This document shows positions 22,720 to 32,816 of a DNA stretch of 40,000 nt, in pieces. Source of the DNA: Neocallimastix lanati (nom. inval.) (lineage: Eukaryota; Neocallimastigomycota; Neocallimastigomycetes; Neocallimastigales; Neocallimastigaceae). The first letter of the stretch is position 1. Every line of letters starts with the position of its first letter. The notes below the pieces were generated by a model. It worked only from the letters and a program-made list of their open reading frames with translations, did no database searches and was not told the origin of the DNA. The position numbers and the translations under genes were made by a program. The stretch covers positions 100,001-140,000 of the forward strand of contig JACVTC010000105.1 of assembly GCA_016946835.1 (NCBI GenBank), read 5' to 3'.

Positions 22720-23430
22720 GTAATATTTAAAATAATTACAATAATATAATAATATATAAATAGTTTTTTACTAGTTTTTTACTAGTTTTTTTTTTTTCTT
22801 TTTAAAAAAAATTAATTATTAAATCATTTTTTTACTTTTTTTTTTTTTATTTTATAATTCTTATTATATGTAAAAAAAAGTGTATATATAATATATACAT
22901 ATATTTAAAAATATATAAATTATAGGTAAGATTATTACATAGTATATTTAATATTTCTTTATAATTATAAATAATTTTTGGAAGAATTAAATATATCAAT
23001 TAATATCAATTAATAATACAATATTAATAAAATAAAAAAAAAAGTTTTAATAATATTATAATATTTAAAATAATTAAATAAAAAAAAAGTTTTAATATAT
23101 TTAAAATAATTTCAATACATTAATATAATAGTATATAAATAGTTTTTTACTAGTTTTTTTTTTAATAAAAAAAATTAATTATTAAATCATTTTATTACTT
23201 TTTTTTATTTTATAATTCTTTTATGTGTAAAAAAAAAAGTGTATATATAATATATACATATATTTAAAAATATATAAATTATAGGTAAGATTATTACATA
23301 GTATATTTAATATTTCTTTATAATTATAAATAATTTTTGGAAGAATTAAATATATCAATTAATATCAATTAATAATACAATATTAATAAAATAAAAAAAA
23401 AAAAGTTTTAATAATATTATAATATTTATG
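22720..23430. repeat. Near-identical tandem duplication, offset about 360 bp
   Basis: The blocks TATAGGTAAGATTATTACAT (22921 and 23280), GTGTATATATAATATATACA and TTTTTGGAAGAATTAAATAT recur in the same order with only small indels in homopolymers. It ends about 170 bp from the stop codon of the second lipase. It is non-coding as far as I can see. Confidence 0.9.
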
Positions 23431-23598
23431 ACTTTTTTTTTTTTTTTTTTTTTTGAGGATAATAAATTTAGTTATTAGTAGATTTCATAGGATAGGATTT
23501 AAAATTTGGATAGGATTTAATATTTGCTTATATTAATTAAAAATTAGATAGAATCATAAGAATATATTTTAAATTTTTTAAAATAGTTTTTTTTTTTT

Positions 23599-24414
23599 TT
23601 ATTGTAAAATTTGTAATAATAGCCTTTGAACTTCGGGACTATTAAGTAAACCAATATGAGAAACTCCTGAAATAATAATGTTATTAGCCCCATTTAATTT
23701 AGATAGTAATGGATTAACGATGAGATCTGCAGAAGAAGAAATGGTAGTAACATCAACACCTTCAGGGGCGTTGGAAGTAACAAGTTTATTTGCACCACCT
23801 AAGGTGATCACTTTATTAACTTTTCTGGCACCACCAGCATTTAAAATGTAATTCATGGTATTGGCACCCCCCATACTATGACAGACAATATTTACTTTTT
23901 GAGCTCCAGTTCTTTGTAATAACTGATCAACTTCTGAAGAAATAACTTCGGCATTGATTGGACCAAAGGCCACCTTATCTGGTAAATCAACGGAAAACAT
24001 TGATCCATAATCCCATCCTTGACGAGCTAAAAAATTCATATGAACATCAAATGCCGTATCATCACTGTTCATACCATGAATAAATATAACAGGGTAGTGA
24101 TAACGTCTACCATTACCATTACTATTACTATTACTACTAGAAAGTGGTGAATTTACTCCCTGAGGTCTTCCTAACGAATTAGAGGATGAATTTCCAAATA
24201 AATTACTAAAAGAATTTTTAAGGGAATTACCATAATTATTGAAAGTATTTTTTATGGAATTTCCATAGTTGTTAAGATTATCTCTCCATGAATTTCCATT
24301 ATTATTATTATCAAAACTGTTATTATTTAAAAATGGAATTACAGCGGCATTAATGGTCATGATATAAAAAATCATGTTAAAGAAAAAAAGAAAGATCGTT
24401 TTACTTTTGTTCAT
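23599..24414 (-). CDS. Secreted LipA-like lipase, paralogue of the gene at 18550-19494
   Basis: A 271-residue intronless protein on the same strand as its paralogue. Residues 1-23 form a signal peptide (FLFFFNMIFYIM core, INAA near the cut). Residues 30-105 are an Asn/Ser-rich linker with two 11-residue repeats, NNYGNSIKNTF and NNYGNSLKNSF (48-69). The catalytic domain runs from about 107 to 271: FIHGMNS, CHSMGG (Ser180), SSSADLIVNP (Asp230), GVSHIGLL (His253). The catalytic domain is very close to the other lipase, including AEVIS, LLQRTG and the whole ANTMNYILNAGGA stretch. The linkers differ completely, so the linker evolves by repeat turnover while the enzyme is conserved. It is an ester or triacylglycerol hydrolase of the Bacillus LipA type; the natural substrate is unknown. 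Poly-T/A tracts flank both ends. Confidence 0.92.
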   Translation of the reverse strand: MNKSKTIFLFFFNMIFYIMTINAAVIPFLNNNSFDNNNNGNSWRDNLNNYGNSIKNTFNNYGNSLKNSFSNLFGNSSSNSLGRPQGVNSPLSSSNSNSNGNGRRYHYPVIFIHGMNSDDTAFDVHMNFLARQGWDYGSMFSVDLPDKVAFGPINAEVISSEVDQLLQRTGAQKVNIVCHSMGGANTMNYILNAGGARKVNKVITLGGANKLVTSNAPEGVDVTTISSSADLIVNPLLSKLNGANNIIISGVSHIGLLNSPEVQRLLLQILQ

Positions 24415-24630
24415 TTTTTTTTTTTTTTTAATCTTTTATAAGAATTTTATGTTATATTAAAAAAAAATAATAATTTTAATTATATGATATTATATGAAAG
24501 TTCTTTACTTAATATTTAAAGATTAATTTTTAAAATTTTTATTATTATACAATGATATTTAAATAAAGAACAAAAAATAAGAAAAATTCTATATTTAAAA
24601 ATGGAGAAATTTTCACAGTATTTATAACTT

Positions 24631-24766
24631 ATGAATGTTGCTATGTTGTTATAATATATATATTTAAAAAAATGTTATTATTGTTATAAATTTTAATATA
24701 ATGAATATTGTTATGTTGTTATGTAAAAAATATATATATTATTATTGTTATAAATTTTAATATAAT
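24631..24766. repeat. 70-bp tandem duplication upstream of the second lipase gene
   Basis: 24631-24700 and 24701-24766 share ATGAATNTTGNTATGTTGTT and TTATTNTTGTTATAAATTTT, then AATATAAT. It lies about 220 bp upstream of the ATG at 24414 (minus strand). Confidence 0.8.
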
Positions 24767-26011
24767 AACATTAACGATATTCATAATATATGTCTATATA
24801 TATTTTTCTATATTTTAATTATATCTTTCCACAATGATTTAAATTTATATTATTTTCATATTTTCTATTTTTATTAATTTTTATTTATTTGTGGATAGAA
24901 TAATATATATATATATAAAGATATTCTTTTATATAGGGATAAAGATATTAATATTTAATAAAAAAATTAAAAATAAAAAAATAAAAATACCATTATTAAT
25001 GAAATTAAATTTTAATTTAAATATATATTAAGATATATTATCTAATTATTATTATTAACTATTTATTATAACTACTATTATTACTATTTTTAAAATTGTT
25101 ATTGATATTATGAAAATAATTATTATTAATATTGTTTTAAATTATTAATTAAAGAATTAATATTATTTATATATTCTATAATTTTATAAGAAAAAATAAT
25201 AAAAAAAAAAAAAACTTTTAAAATATTAAATTTAATAATGTAAAATATTCTTTTAAAATTAATTTAATATTTTAAAAGAATATTATAATAATATAAAATA
25301 TTCTTTTAAAATTTAAATTAAGCTAAATAAAAAATAAGTATCTTAAATAAGATATATTTATATAATTATTGTATTTAAAATTTATATTGAAATTAGAAAT
25401 ATAAATGAATTTCCTTTTTTTTTTTTTTTAAAATGTTGGTTGAATAAAGAATCATATATATTTTTAAAAAAAAATATAATTTTTTTTTGGTAAAAAATAA
25501 AAAAAAAAAAAAATATAGTATATGACCATATCTTATTTTTTAATTTACTAATAAAATATACTGTAAACATTTTATATTAAAAATAAAAATACAAAAAAAA
25601 AAAAAAAATTAATATTAAAGTTAAATTTATAATATTTTTTTTTTTTTTCAATACTTCTCAAATTAAAACTTAAAACTTATTTTATTATTATAAATTAAAA
25701 TTTTAAATTATACAATATTTTTTTTTTTTTTAGAAATCTCAATTATTTATTATTATTTTAATATTTTATATTTTATTTTATTTTATTTTATTATATTTTA
25801 TTATATTTTATTATTATTTTATTATATTTTATTATATTATATTATATTTTATTATTATTTTATTATTATTTTTTTTTTTATTCTATCATATTTTTTTCCA
25901 TATTGATATTCAATTGTTAATTTTGAAAAAAAAAGGATTAACTATGAAATTTAATAAATTTAATAAATTTAATAATGTGATGGCTACATTTACAATACTT
26001 TACAATATATT
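24767..26011. other. Intergenic A/T-rich DNA
   Basis: No gene is seen. It includes an ATTTTATT-type simple repeat (about 25755-25875) and a pair of inverted AATATTCTTTTAAAATT blocks near 25245-25310. Confidence 0.6.
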
Positions 26012-26208
26012 AAAATAATATTATTAAATAAAATAATATTATTAAATTAATATTATTAAATAAAATAATATTATTAAATTAATATTATTAAATAAAATAA
26101 TATTATTAAATTAATATTATTAAATAAAATAATATTATTAAATTAATATTATTAAATAAAATAATATTATTAAATTAATATTATTAAATAAAATAATATT
26201 ATTAAATA
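26012..26208. repeat. 32-bp satellite, about six copies
   Basis: The period is 32 bp: AAATAAAATAATATTATT followed by AAATTAATATTATT. Each unit is itself close to palindromic around AATAATATTATT, so single strands can fold. Flanks are A/T only. Confidence 0.9.
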
Positions 26209-27443
26209 AAAAAAAAAGAAATATTATCATGAATTCTTTTATTTGATACATTTTAATATAATAAATGTAATTCTTAATTTATATTTTTTTTTTATTTATA
26301 AAAATTAAAAAAAAGAAAAAAATTAAAAAAAAGAAAAAAATTAAAAAAAAAAAAAGGATATTAAAAAGATGATATTATTTTTATACAAAAATTAATATCT
26401 ACTAATTATGCTAATTTAATTTTTTTTTTTTTTTAATATTTTAATTATTATATTTTCATTTTTAATGAAATGATTAAAAAGAAAAAATTAAAATAAAATA
26501 CTTTTAAAAATAAAATACTTTTAAAAATAAAATATTTATAAAATTTATAATAAAATTTTTTTATTTTCTTCGGCTTATTTTAGATTTATTTTTTGATAAT
26601 GTTATTTTATGTATATGTTATTTTTTATTTATTTATTTATTTTTTTTCATAAGGAATAAATAAAGAATCAATATAATAGATTTTATAAAATAAATGTTTC
26701 ATTCTTAAAATAAGTAATAAAAAAATGAGAAAATTATATATTTTATTTATTGATTATTGATTCATTTTTTTATTAATTTTTATTTCTTTTTTTTTTTCCT
26801 CTTTTTTTATAATAAAAAATAGAATTTTTATTTCTTTTATTTTCCTCTTTTTTTATAATAAAAAATAGAATTTTTATTTCTTTTATTTTCCTCTTTTTTT
26901 ATAATAAAAAATAGAATTTTTTTAAATTTAATTTTATTTATATAGGAATAAAGTTTAAAAAAAATAAAAATATAAAAAAAAAAGAAATAATTATTAAAAA
27001 TTTTTTTTATATTTATTGCCCACGATCAACAACAGCCAATAAATCTTTAATTCAATGCTTTATTTTTATTATTCATGATATTAAATGTATTTATAAAATA
27101 AATATTTTTTATTATTACTATTATTACCAATATAAAAAATTTTTAGTAATAAAAATATTAATTAAAAATTTTTTTATGATATAGTAAATGAATAAGTAAT
27201 TACTATTATTTTAATAATGAATGATTTTGGGATGAAAATAAGTTTAATATATATTTTAATTATCTTTTTTTAACGACTCCTTAAATTTATCATATTGTGT
27301 TAGCAGTAAAACTTGAAATTATTTTAATTACTATTGTTTATTCTTTAAAATTAATTAATTTATTTAAATTAAAAATAATTTACATCTGATGGAAAAATAT
27401 ATATATTATATTTTTACATTCTTATCATTTAGTAAATTATTTA

Positions 27444-27506
<63 letters not shown>

Positions 27507-27730
27507 TAAATAAATAAAATTGTGTTAAAAAATATATATATATATATATTTTATATAGATTAATATTTATAAAATTTTTTAATTTTTTTATTTTATATTT
27601 ACTATTAACATTAATACAATACAAATTATAAATAAATTATAAATATTTTAACTTTTAGATTATTAATATAATTATAACTAATCTTTTAAAAAATAAAATA
27701 TTAAAGGTTAATAGAAATTAAGATTAATGG
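26209..27730. other. Intergenic A/T-rich DNA with satellites
   Basis: No gene is supported. It holds a 47-bp tandem repeat, three copies, at about 26776-26924 (each with TTTCCTCTTTTTTTATAATA and AAAATAGAATTTTT), and a (TTA)n array at 27445-27506. A 40-bp less A/T-rich patch at about 27018-27060 has a minus-strand reading ending in KDLLAVVDRGQ and a stop, too short to interpret. Confidence 0.6.
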
Positions 27731-27735
27731 GGATT

Positions 27736-28017
27736 GTGCATTTCGCAATATCGTGCATTTCGCAATGTGGCATATAATAAATAAAGCCATACAATCATAA
27801 ATAAATAAATAAATAATAATATATTTTTCAATTAAATATTATTAAATAACTATTTCCAAAGAAATAATAATATATTCTATTGAAAAAGAATTATAAAAAA
27901 TTATTTTTACAATTGAATATTATTAATATATTATATATATAAAAAAAGAATATTTATTTATAATATTTAAAAAAGAAAGCCACATAAAAAATTACGCCAC
28001 ATTACAAAATGGCATGA
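27736..28017. mobile_element. Possible small inverted-repeat element (MITE-like)
   Basis: 27751-27771 read on the minus strand (GCCACATTGCGAAATGCACGA) and 27996-28017 on the plus strand (GCCACATTACAAAATGGCATGA) match at about 18 positions, as imperfect inverted ends about 280 bp apart. The left end also has GTGCATTTCGCAAT twice (27736-27749, 27753-27766). These are rare C/G-bearing motifs in an A/T desert. The interior is A/T-rich with no ORF. No convincing target-site duplication is seen, so the element call is tentative. Confidence 0.35.
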
Positions 28018-29621
28018 CAAAGATTCAATAATTAATTAATTGTTGGACTTTTATAGTTTTATGGATTAAATGTATGTAAACATTTATTATTAAAATCTTT
28101 ATTTTTTTTATATAATTTTTATTATTAAAAATTAATATTATGATTTCAATATTATTTACAATTATTTTTTTTTATATATATACCTTGTCTTTAAATAATT
28201 AAATATATGTTTAATTATTTATTTCAAGGTAGCTTTTATGTGTTTTATAATTGCATAATTTAGAAAATATTAATATAAAAATAAAGTAAAAATTTTAAAT
28301 AATTAATATTATTGTTAAATTTTTTTTTTTTTTTATATTTAATTTTTTTTTTTTTACTATTATTATTTTTTTTTTTATATTATTATTTTTTAACTATTTT
28401 TTTTTATTTTATATTATTTTGCTTTTATTTAATAAATTTTATAAAAAGTGTTTTTCTATTAAAAATATAATAATATAATTAATTATATAATTCTCAATTC
28501 TTCATTTATGATTAAATTTTATCATTTCCCTAATGAAATATATAATAAATATCTATATATTTAACCATATATATTTAAACATATTAATCTACATGTAAAC
28601 TTAAAAATAATACTATTAATAAATTATATTTTTTAAAAAAGGTTGAGAGACTCAATTCTCCATAGGAATATATCTTCGAAATAATAATGAAGTTAAAATT
28701 TTATTTAAAATAATTAAAAATTAATATATAACTAACAATATTTTTATAATTTAAATCATCTTAAATTGATATTTTTCTATATTTTCATATATTGACCTAC
28801 TAAACTACTAAATCAATTTCTTTATTATTTTTTTATATAAATATGTTAACATTCATTTATTCGACTACATTATTCTCTAATGTAATATTATACTGTAATG
28901 TAATGTAATATATGTCTTTTTAATTAATAATTACTATAAAAGGAAATACTTTACATTTATTTTAATTTTTTTTTTTTTATTTAATAATATAAAATAAAAT
29001 ATAAAAAAATAAAATAAGAAAAAAATATATATAAAAAAAGATCACTAAAGATTATTATAATATGATTATCTATATTATATATTATAAAAAAAAATAAAAT
29101 AAATAAAATTGAAAAGTATCCTTGCTAAGAATATATCCTTTTATTCTGTGTTTAGATATTGGATTTCTTCATGAAAACTTCGATCTTTTAATTATTGATG
29201 CTATTTGAACAAAAAATTTTAAAAAGTATAATATTATTTTGAAATTAATACTTATTATTTATTATTATTCTATTACATGAAAAAGAATTAAGAGTTTATA
29301 TGTATATATTTCATATTTAATATTTATATTTATATTTATATATATTTATATTTGATATTTATATATAATATTTATATTTATATATATTTATATTTGATAT
29401 TTATATTTAATATTTATATATGTATATATTTATATTTATATTTATATTTCATATTTAATATTTATATTTTATATAATTATTTATTTATTTAAATTCTATC
29501 CATAATTTCAATTTCATCTTTAATTAATTAAATAAGATTTTTAAAAAAAAAAAATAATAATAATAATAATAAATTTTATATTTCATTTCAATTTAATTTA
29601 AAAAAAAAAATACAAAAAAAA

Positions 29622-29659
<38 letters not shown>

Positions 29660-30196
29660 CGGCGATATTTACCATTGATTTATTTATTTAATTATATTAT
29701 TTATTTATTTAATTATATTATATTATTATATTATTTATTTAATTATTCCGAATTTTTTTTTTTTAATTTATTTTAATTAATTTTATTTTTATTTTTTGTA
29801 CTTTTTTTTTTTGAATTATCTCTAAACAATTTTTTTTTTTTTCTTTCTTTGACAAACAAAATAGAAAAAAAAAAAAAGAAAAAAAAAAGAAATATATATA
29901 TAATATTTATATATATTGACATAAAATAATAATAATAAAGAGTTATTATTATCGATATACATAACTAAACCAAAAGTGATATCAATAATTCATTATAATA
30001 ATAATAATAATAATAAAAAGTAACAATTAAAAGATACAACTTTTCAAAATTAAAAATAAAAATAAGAAATCTATAGATATCTATTATATATACATATTGA
30101 TATAAGATTTATAAATATTTTTTTATTTTTAAAAAAAAAATTCAATCATTTCTTATAAAAAAAAAAAAAATAATATAATTATTAATATTAAATAAA
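28018..30196. other. Intergenic A/T-rich DNA
   Basis: No gene is supported. A less A/T-biased patch at 29112-29210 (+) is open for about 33 codons (LCLDIGFLHENFDLLIIDAI near its end), but it has no start and no family. TATATT simple repeats fill 29290-29475. An A/T-rich leader with A tracts precedes the membrane protein gene. Confidence 0.55.
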
Positions 30197-30934
30197 ATGA
30201 CAAAAACTACGAATAAAAAAAGCAACATTATGGCTAAATCCACCAATAAAAAAAGAAATAATTCCCTTCTTTATGGATTATTAGGTTCAACTTTATTCGC
30301 TATTGGTGATTTTGTTATGACCTATGGTACAGGAGATAATGCTCTTATAAGTGATCAATATTTATTAAGTTTTCTTACCGTAGGCATTGCTAAAATTCCT
30401 TCTTGGAGTAATCTTTTCTCCCTATTCATTGTACTTCCAGGGGGTACTTTACTTTTAACCGGGCTTTTTGCATTACAAAAAACTATTCTTACTCAAAAAC
30501 ATAAAAAAATCTATTATTACATAATTATTTTTAGTTCTTTACATTGGTTAGTTATGCATACCTTTTATAATATTATTTTTTATACCTCTCAAGTTTGCTA
30601 CCAGGAAGGCTATGAAAATCCAGCACATGTAACCGAGAGATTATTTAGTCATTATTACGGATTTATTACCTATATTGGTATCACGATATTACTTCCTCTC
30701 ATTTATTTGTTTTGGATTATTGCATCGGGAAGAACCACATTAAGTCGTTGGATATGCTTATGTGATCCTCTCATTACTTTTAAGTTAATTGGTACCCTTG
30801 CAAGCTACCTTCCTGATAAAACTTTAAAATCTGCTATTACCGCTGCTTCTATGAATACAGCTTGTGTACTAGCATTTATTGTTTTATATTTATTTTCTTA
30901 TATTCCAAAGAGTTCAAAATCTAAAACTAATTAA
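30197..30934 (+). CDS. Polytopic membrane protein, bacterial DUF6796-like
   Basis: An intronless 245-residue protein. A Lys/Asn-rich N-terminus (1-22) with TNKK repeats is followed by about six hydrophobic segments: 23-43 (LLYGLLGSTLFAIGDFVMTY), 71-95, 103-128, 152-176, 189-207 and 212-236. The opening G-S-T-L-F-A-I-G-D-F motif and the layout resemble bacterial integral membrane proteins of the DUF6796 type, for which I know no biochemical function. Residues that look conserved are the Asp in AIGDF, H-W-L-V-M-H in the third helix and the Tyr/Cys/Glu-rich loop before the fourth. Codon use is richer in C/G than the flanks, so transfer from gut bacteria is plausible. An ATG 13 codons later (IMAKSTNKK) could be the true start, because the two N-terminal TNKK segments are a duplication. 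A hairpin lies 79 bp past the stop. Confidence 0.7.
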   Translation: MTKTTNKKSNIMAKSTNKKRNNSLLYGLLGSTLFAIGDFVMTYGTGDNALISDQYLLSFLTVGIAKIPSWSNLFSLFIVLPGGTLLLTGLFALQKTILTQKHKKIYYYIIIFSSLHWLVMHTFYNIIFYTSQVCYQEGYENPAHVTERLFSHYYGFITYIGITILLPLIYLFWIIASGRTTLSRWICLCDPLITFKLIGTLASYLPDKTLKSAITAASMNTACVLAFIVLYLFSYIPKSSKSKTN

Positions 30935-31012
30935 TAAAAATTAAAATAATCTATAAAAAAAAAAATAAGTAAATAAATAAATAAATATTTATAATTTTTT
31001 TTTTTACTCCAC

Positions 31013-31042
31013 TTTTAAGGCTTTAAAAATAAAGCCTTAAAA
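31013..31042. terminator. 13-bp perfect hairpin behind the membrane protein gene
   Basis: TTTTAAGGCTTTA (31013-31025) and TAAAGCCTTAAAA (31030-31042) are exact reverse complements around a loop of four A, preceded by a T11 tract. It lies 79 bp past the stop codon. The shape is that of a bacterial intrinsic terminator stem, but in a fungus a 3' UTR element is more likely. Its role is inferred. Confidence 0.5.
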
Positions 31043-31104
31043 AATTATCAATAATAAAAGATTTCAACTAACTATTTGAATTTTTATTAACAAACTCTAT
31101 TTAA

Positions 31105-31258
31105 TATAAATATTATTTTAATATTAATTATTTAATATTTTAATATTTTAATATTTTAATATTTTAATATTATTTATATGATAAAAAATATTATTTTAAT
31201 ATTAATTATTTAATATTTTAATATTTTAATATTTTAATATTATTTATATGATAAATAT
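31105..31258. repeat. Tandem duplication, about 75-bp unit
   Basis: Two copies of ATTATTTTAATATTAATTAT, then TTTAATATTTTAATATTTTA, ending in ATTATTTATATGATAAA. The number of internal ATATTTTA steps differs between copies. Non-coding. Confidence 0.85.
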
Positions 31259-31924
31259 TTAACAATTTGAATACCTTCTTAATGTAAAAATTATTATTTT
31301 ATTTTGAAATTTTATTTTGAATTATTGAAGGTTTTTTTTTTTTTTTTTTATATATAATAAATAATAATAATAAGAAATGAAAAGTCAATTAAATTACAAT
31401 AAATACTTATATATATATATATTAAAATAAAATAAAATAAATAAATACATAAATAAAATATTTACATGGAAAATAATAATAAAAAATAAATAAATAAATA
31501 AGTAAATATATAAATAAATAAAAACAAAAAATTATAAAAAATAAAAGTTAAATAAAAATCTTATTGCTTTTTTTTTTTTTTTTTTAACAAAAATATAAAT
31601 ATAAATATGAAATATAAATATTAAATATAAATATAAATTAAAAAAAAAAAAGGAAAAAAAAGAGAACAAAACAAAAGATTTAATTAAATATTCAAATGAT
31701 TTTTTTTTTTTTTACTAAAATTAATTCTATTCCATTTGATATAAATTTTTTTTTTTTTTATTTTTTATATTTTTTTTATTTTTTTTATTTTTTTTATTTT
31801 TTATGTCTATCTAAATAATTACACTCTAGTAAAAAAGTATTAATTTTAAGGATATTTTGATTGTTGATTATTGGAAGATTTAATTTTAAAAAAAAAAAAA
31901 AAAATTTTTTTTAGTCTATATTTA

Positions 31925-31959
<35 letters not shown>

Positions 31960-31999
31960 ATTAATAAATAAACAAAAATAAATAAATAAATAAATAAAT
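31259..31999. other. Intergenic A/T-rich DNA ending in a (TAAA)n microsatellite
   Basis: No gene is seen. The last 75 bp (about 31925-31999) are TAAA repeats into which the retrotransposon inserted. The array continues on the far side at 37661-37684. Confidence 0.7.
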
Positions 32000-32233
32000 T
32001 GTTAACTTTATTAATATAAAGTTATATTCTAGCTTAGGTTTAATAAAATATTAAATTAAATTATATTAAATACATTGTAATTATAAATTAAATATAAATT
32101 AATATGTATCTAGAACAAGCCACAATTAAATATAAATACATGTAATTTTCTCTGTACTTTAAATCTTTGTTAACCATTTATTTATATTCTATAAATAATA
32201 AATTTATATTAATTAATAAAACAAATTTTAATA
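32000..32233 (+). repeat. 5' LTR (234 bp)
   Basis: It begins TGTTAAC and ends AATTTTAATA. A short palindrome AACTTTAT-TAAT-ATAAAGTT lies at 32004-32023. TATAAATA boxes at 32131 and 32190, and AATAAA-type signals near the end, could serve transcription start and polyadenylation. The sequence equals the 3' LTR. Confidence 0.95.
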
Positions 32234-32255
32234 GATTAAGAGTCTCAAGCAACCG
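32234..32255 (+). other. Primer-binding site matching tRNA-Lys(CUU) anticodon arm
   Basis: GATTAAGAGTCTCAAGC follows the 5' LTR directly. Its reverse complement (GCTTGAGACTCTTAATC) corresponds to the D-arm edge, anticodon stem and CUCUUAA anticodon loop of eukaryotic tRNA-Lys(CUU), not to a tRNA 3' CCA end. This points to priming by a 5' half-tRNA cut in or just after the anticodon loop, as known for Drosophila copia with initiator tRNA-Met. Confidence 0.6.
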
Positions 32256-32258
32256 AAA

Positions 32259-32816
32259 ATGTCTGACAGCGCTGAATGTTTCGTTTACAAGGGTTCCAAC
32301 TTCAAAATGTGGAAAAAGTTACTCATTAACATTTTGAAAGCCAAAGATCTCTCTGATTACGCCACAACCAATATTTTCAATGAAGCCGATAGAGACCATG
32401 AAAACTTTGGGGAAATTGACAAAAACAACTCAAAGGTTGTTGCTATTATTATCAAGTCTGTGGATGAATCAATTTATCAAGATATTGAGGATTTAGAATC
32501 TGCCTTTGATATGATCAAGAAACTGGAAGAGATTAACCAAGAGGCAGATGAACTAATTGTAGAAAAATTAATAAAGAAACTGAAAATTATGAAGCCTCGA
32601 AACTATATGGAAGTTTTAAAATGTTTATCTGACATGTTAAACACTTTTAACAAACTTAAAACCGCCAATTACGATATGAGTGAAAATGACAAAATCCAAT
32701 ATATGTTCAAGGCGCTACCAAAGGAATTACAAATTGCTTTCCTGCCTGAACCTGGTAAAACAGCTGAAGAATATTATGATCTATCAAATCAAGAAATATA
32801 TTTATCAGATGCATGA
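32259..32816 (+). CDS. gag: Gag (capsid) protein of the copia element
   Basis: A 185-residue protein starting 25 bp after the 5' LTR. It has the copia Gag layout: an N-terminal GSNFKMWKKLLINILKAK motif (the 'L.G.NY..W' pattern), then an all-helical capsid core with LKIMKPRNYMEVLKCLSDML and YMFKALPKELQ. It ends before any zinc knuckle; that motif is encoded at the start of the next frame. The stop TGA (32814-32816) overlaps the next ATG (32813-32815) as ATGA. Gag assembles the virus-like particle in the cytoplasm. Codon use is less A/T-biased than the Asn-rich parts of Pol. Confidence 0.88.
   Translation: MSDSAECFVYKGSNFKMWKKLLINILKAKDLSDYATTNIFNEADRDHENFGEIDKNNSKVVAIIIKSVDESIYQDIEDLESAFDMIKKLEEINQEADELIVEKLIKKLKIMKPRNYMEVLKCLSDMLNTFNKLKTANYDMSENDKIQYMFKALPKELQIAFLPEPGKTAEEYYDLSNQEIYLSDA

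Noticed and set aside
27018-27060. Minus-strand reading ending KDLLAVVDRGQ and a stop
   Set aside because: Only 12 codons are open before an upstream stop. It is suggestive of a C-terminal fragment but cannot be supported.
29112-29210. 33-codon plus-strand open patch (LCLDIGFLHENFDLLIIDAI)
   Set aside because: There is no start and no family, and the flanks are simple A/T. It is kept only as a remark in the intergenic entry.
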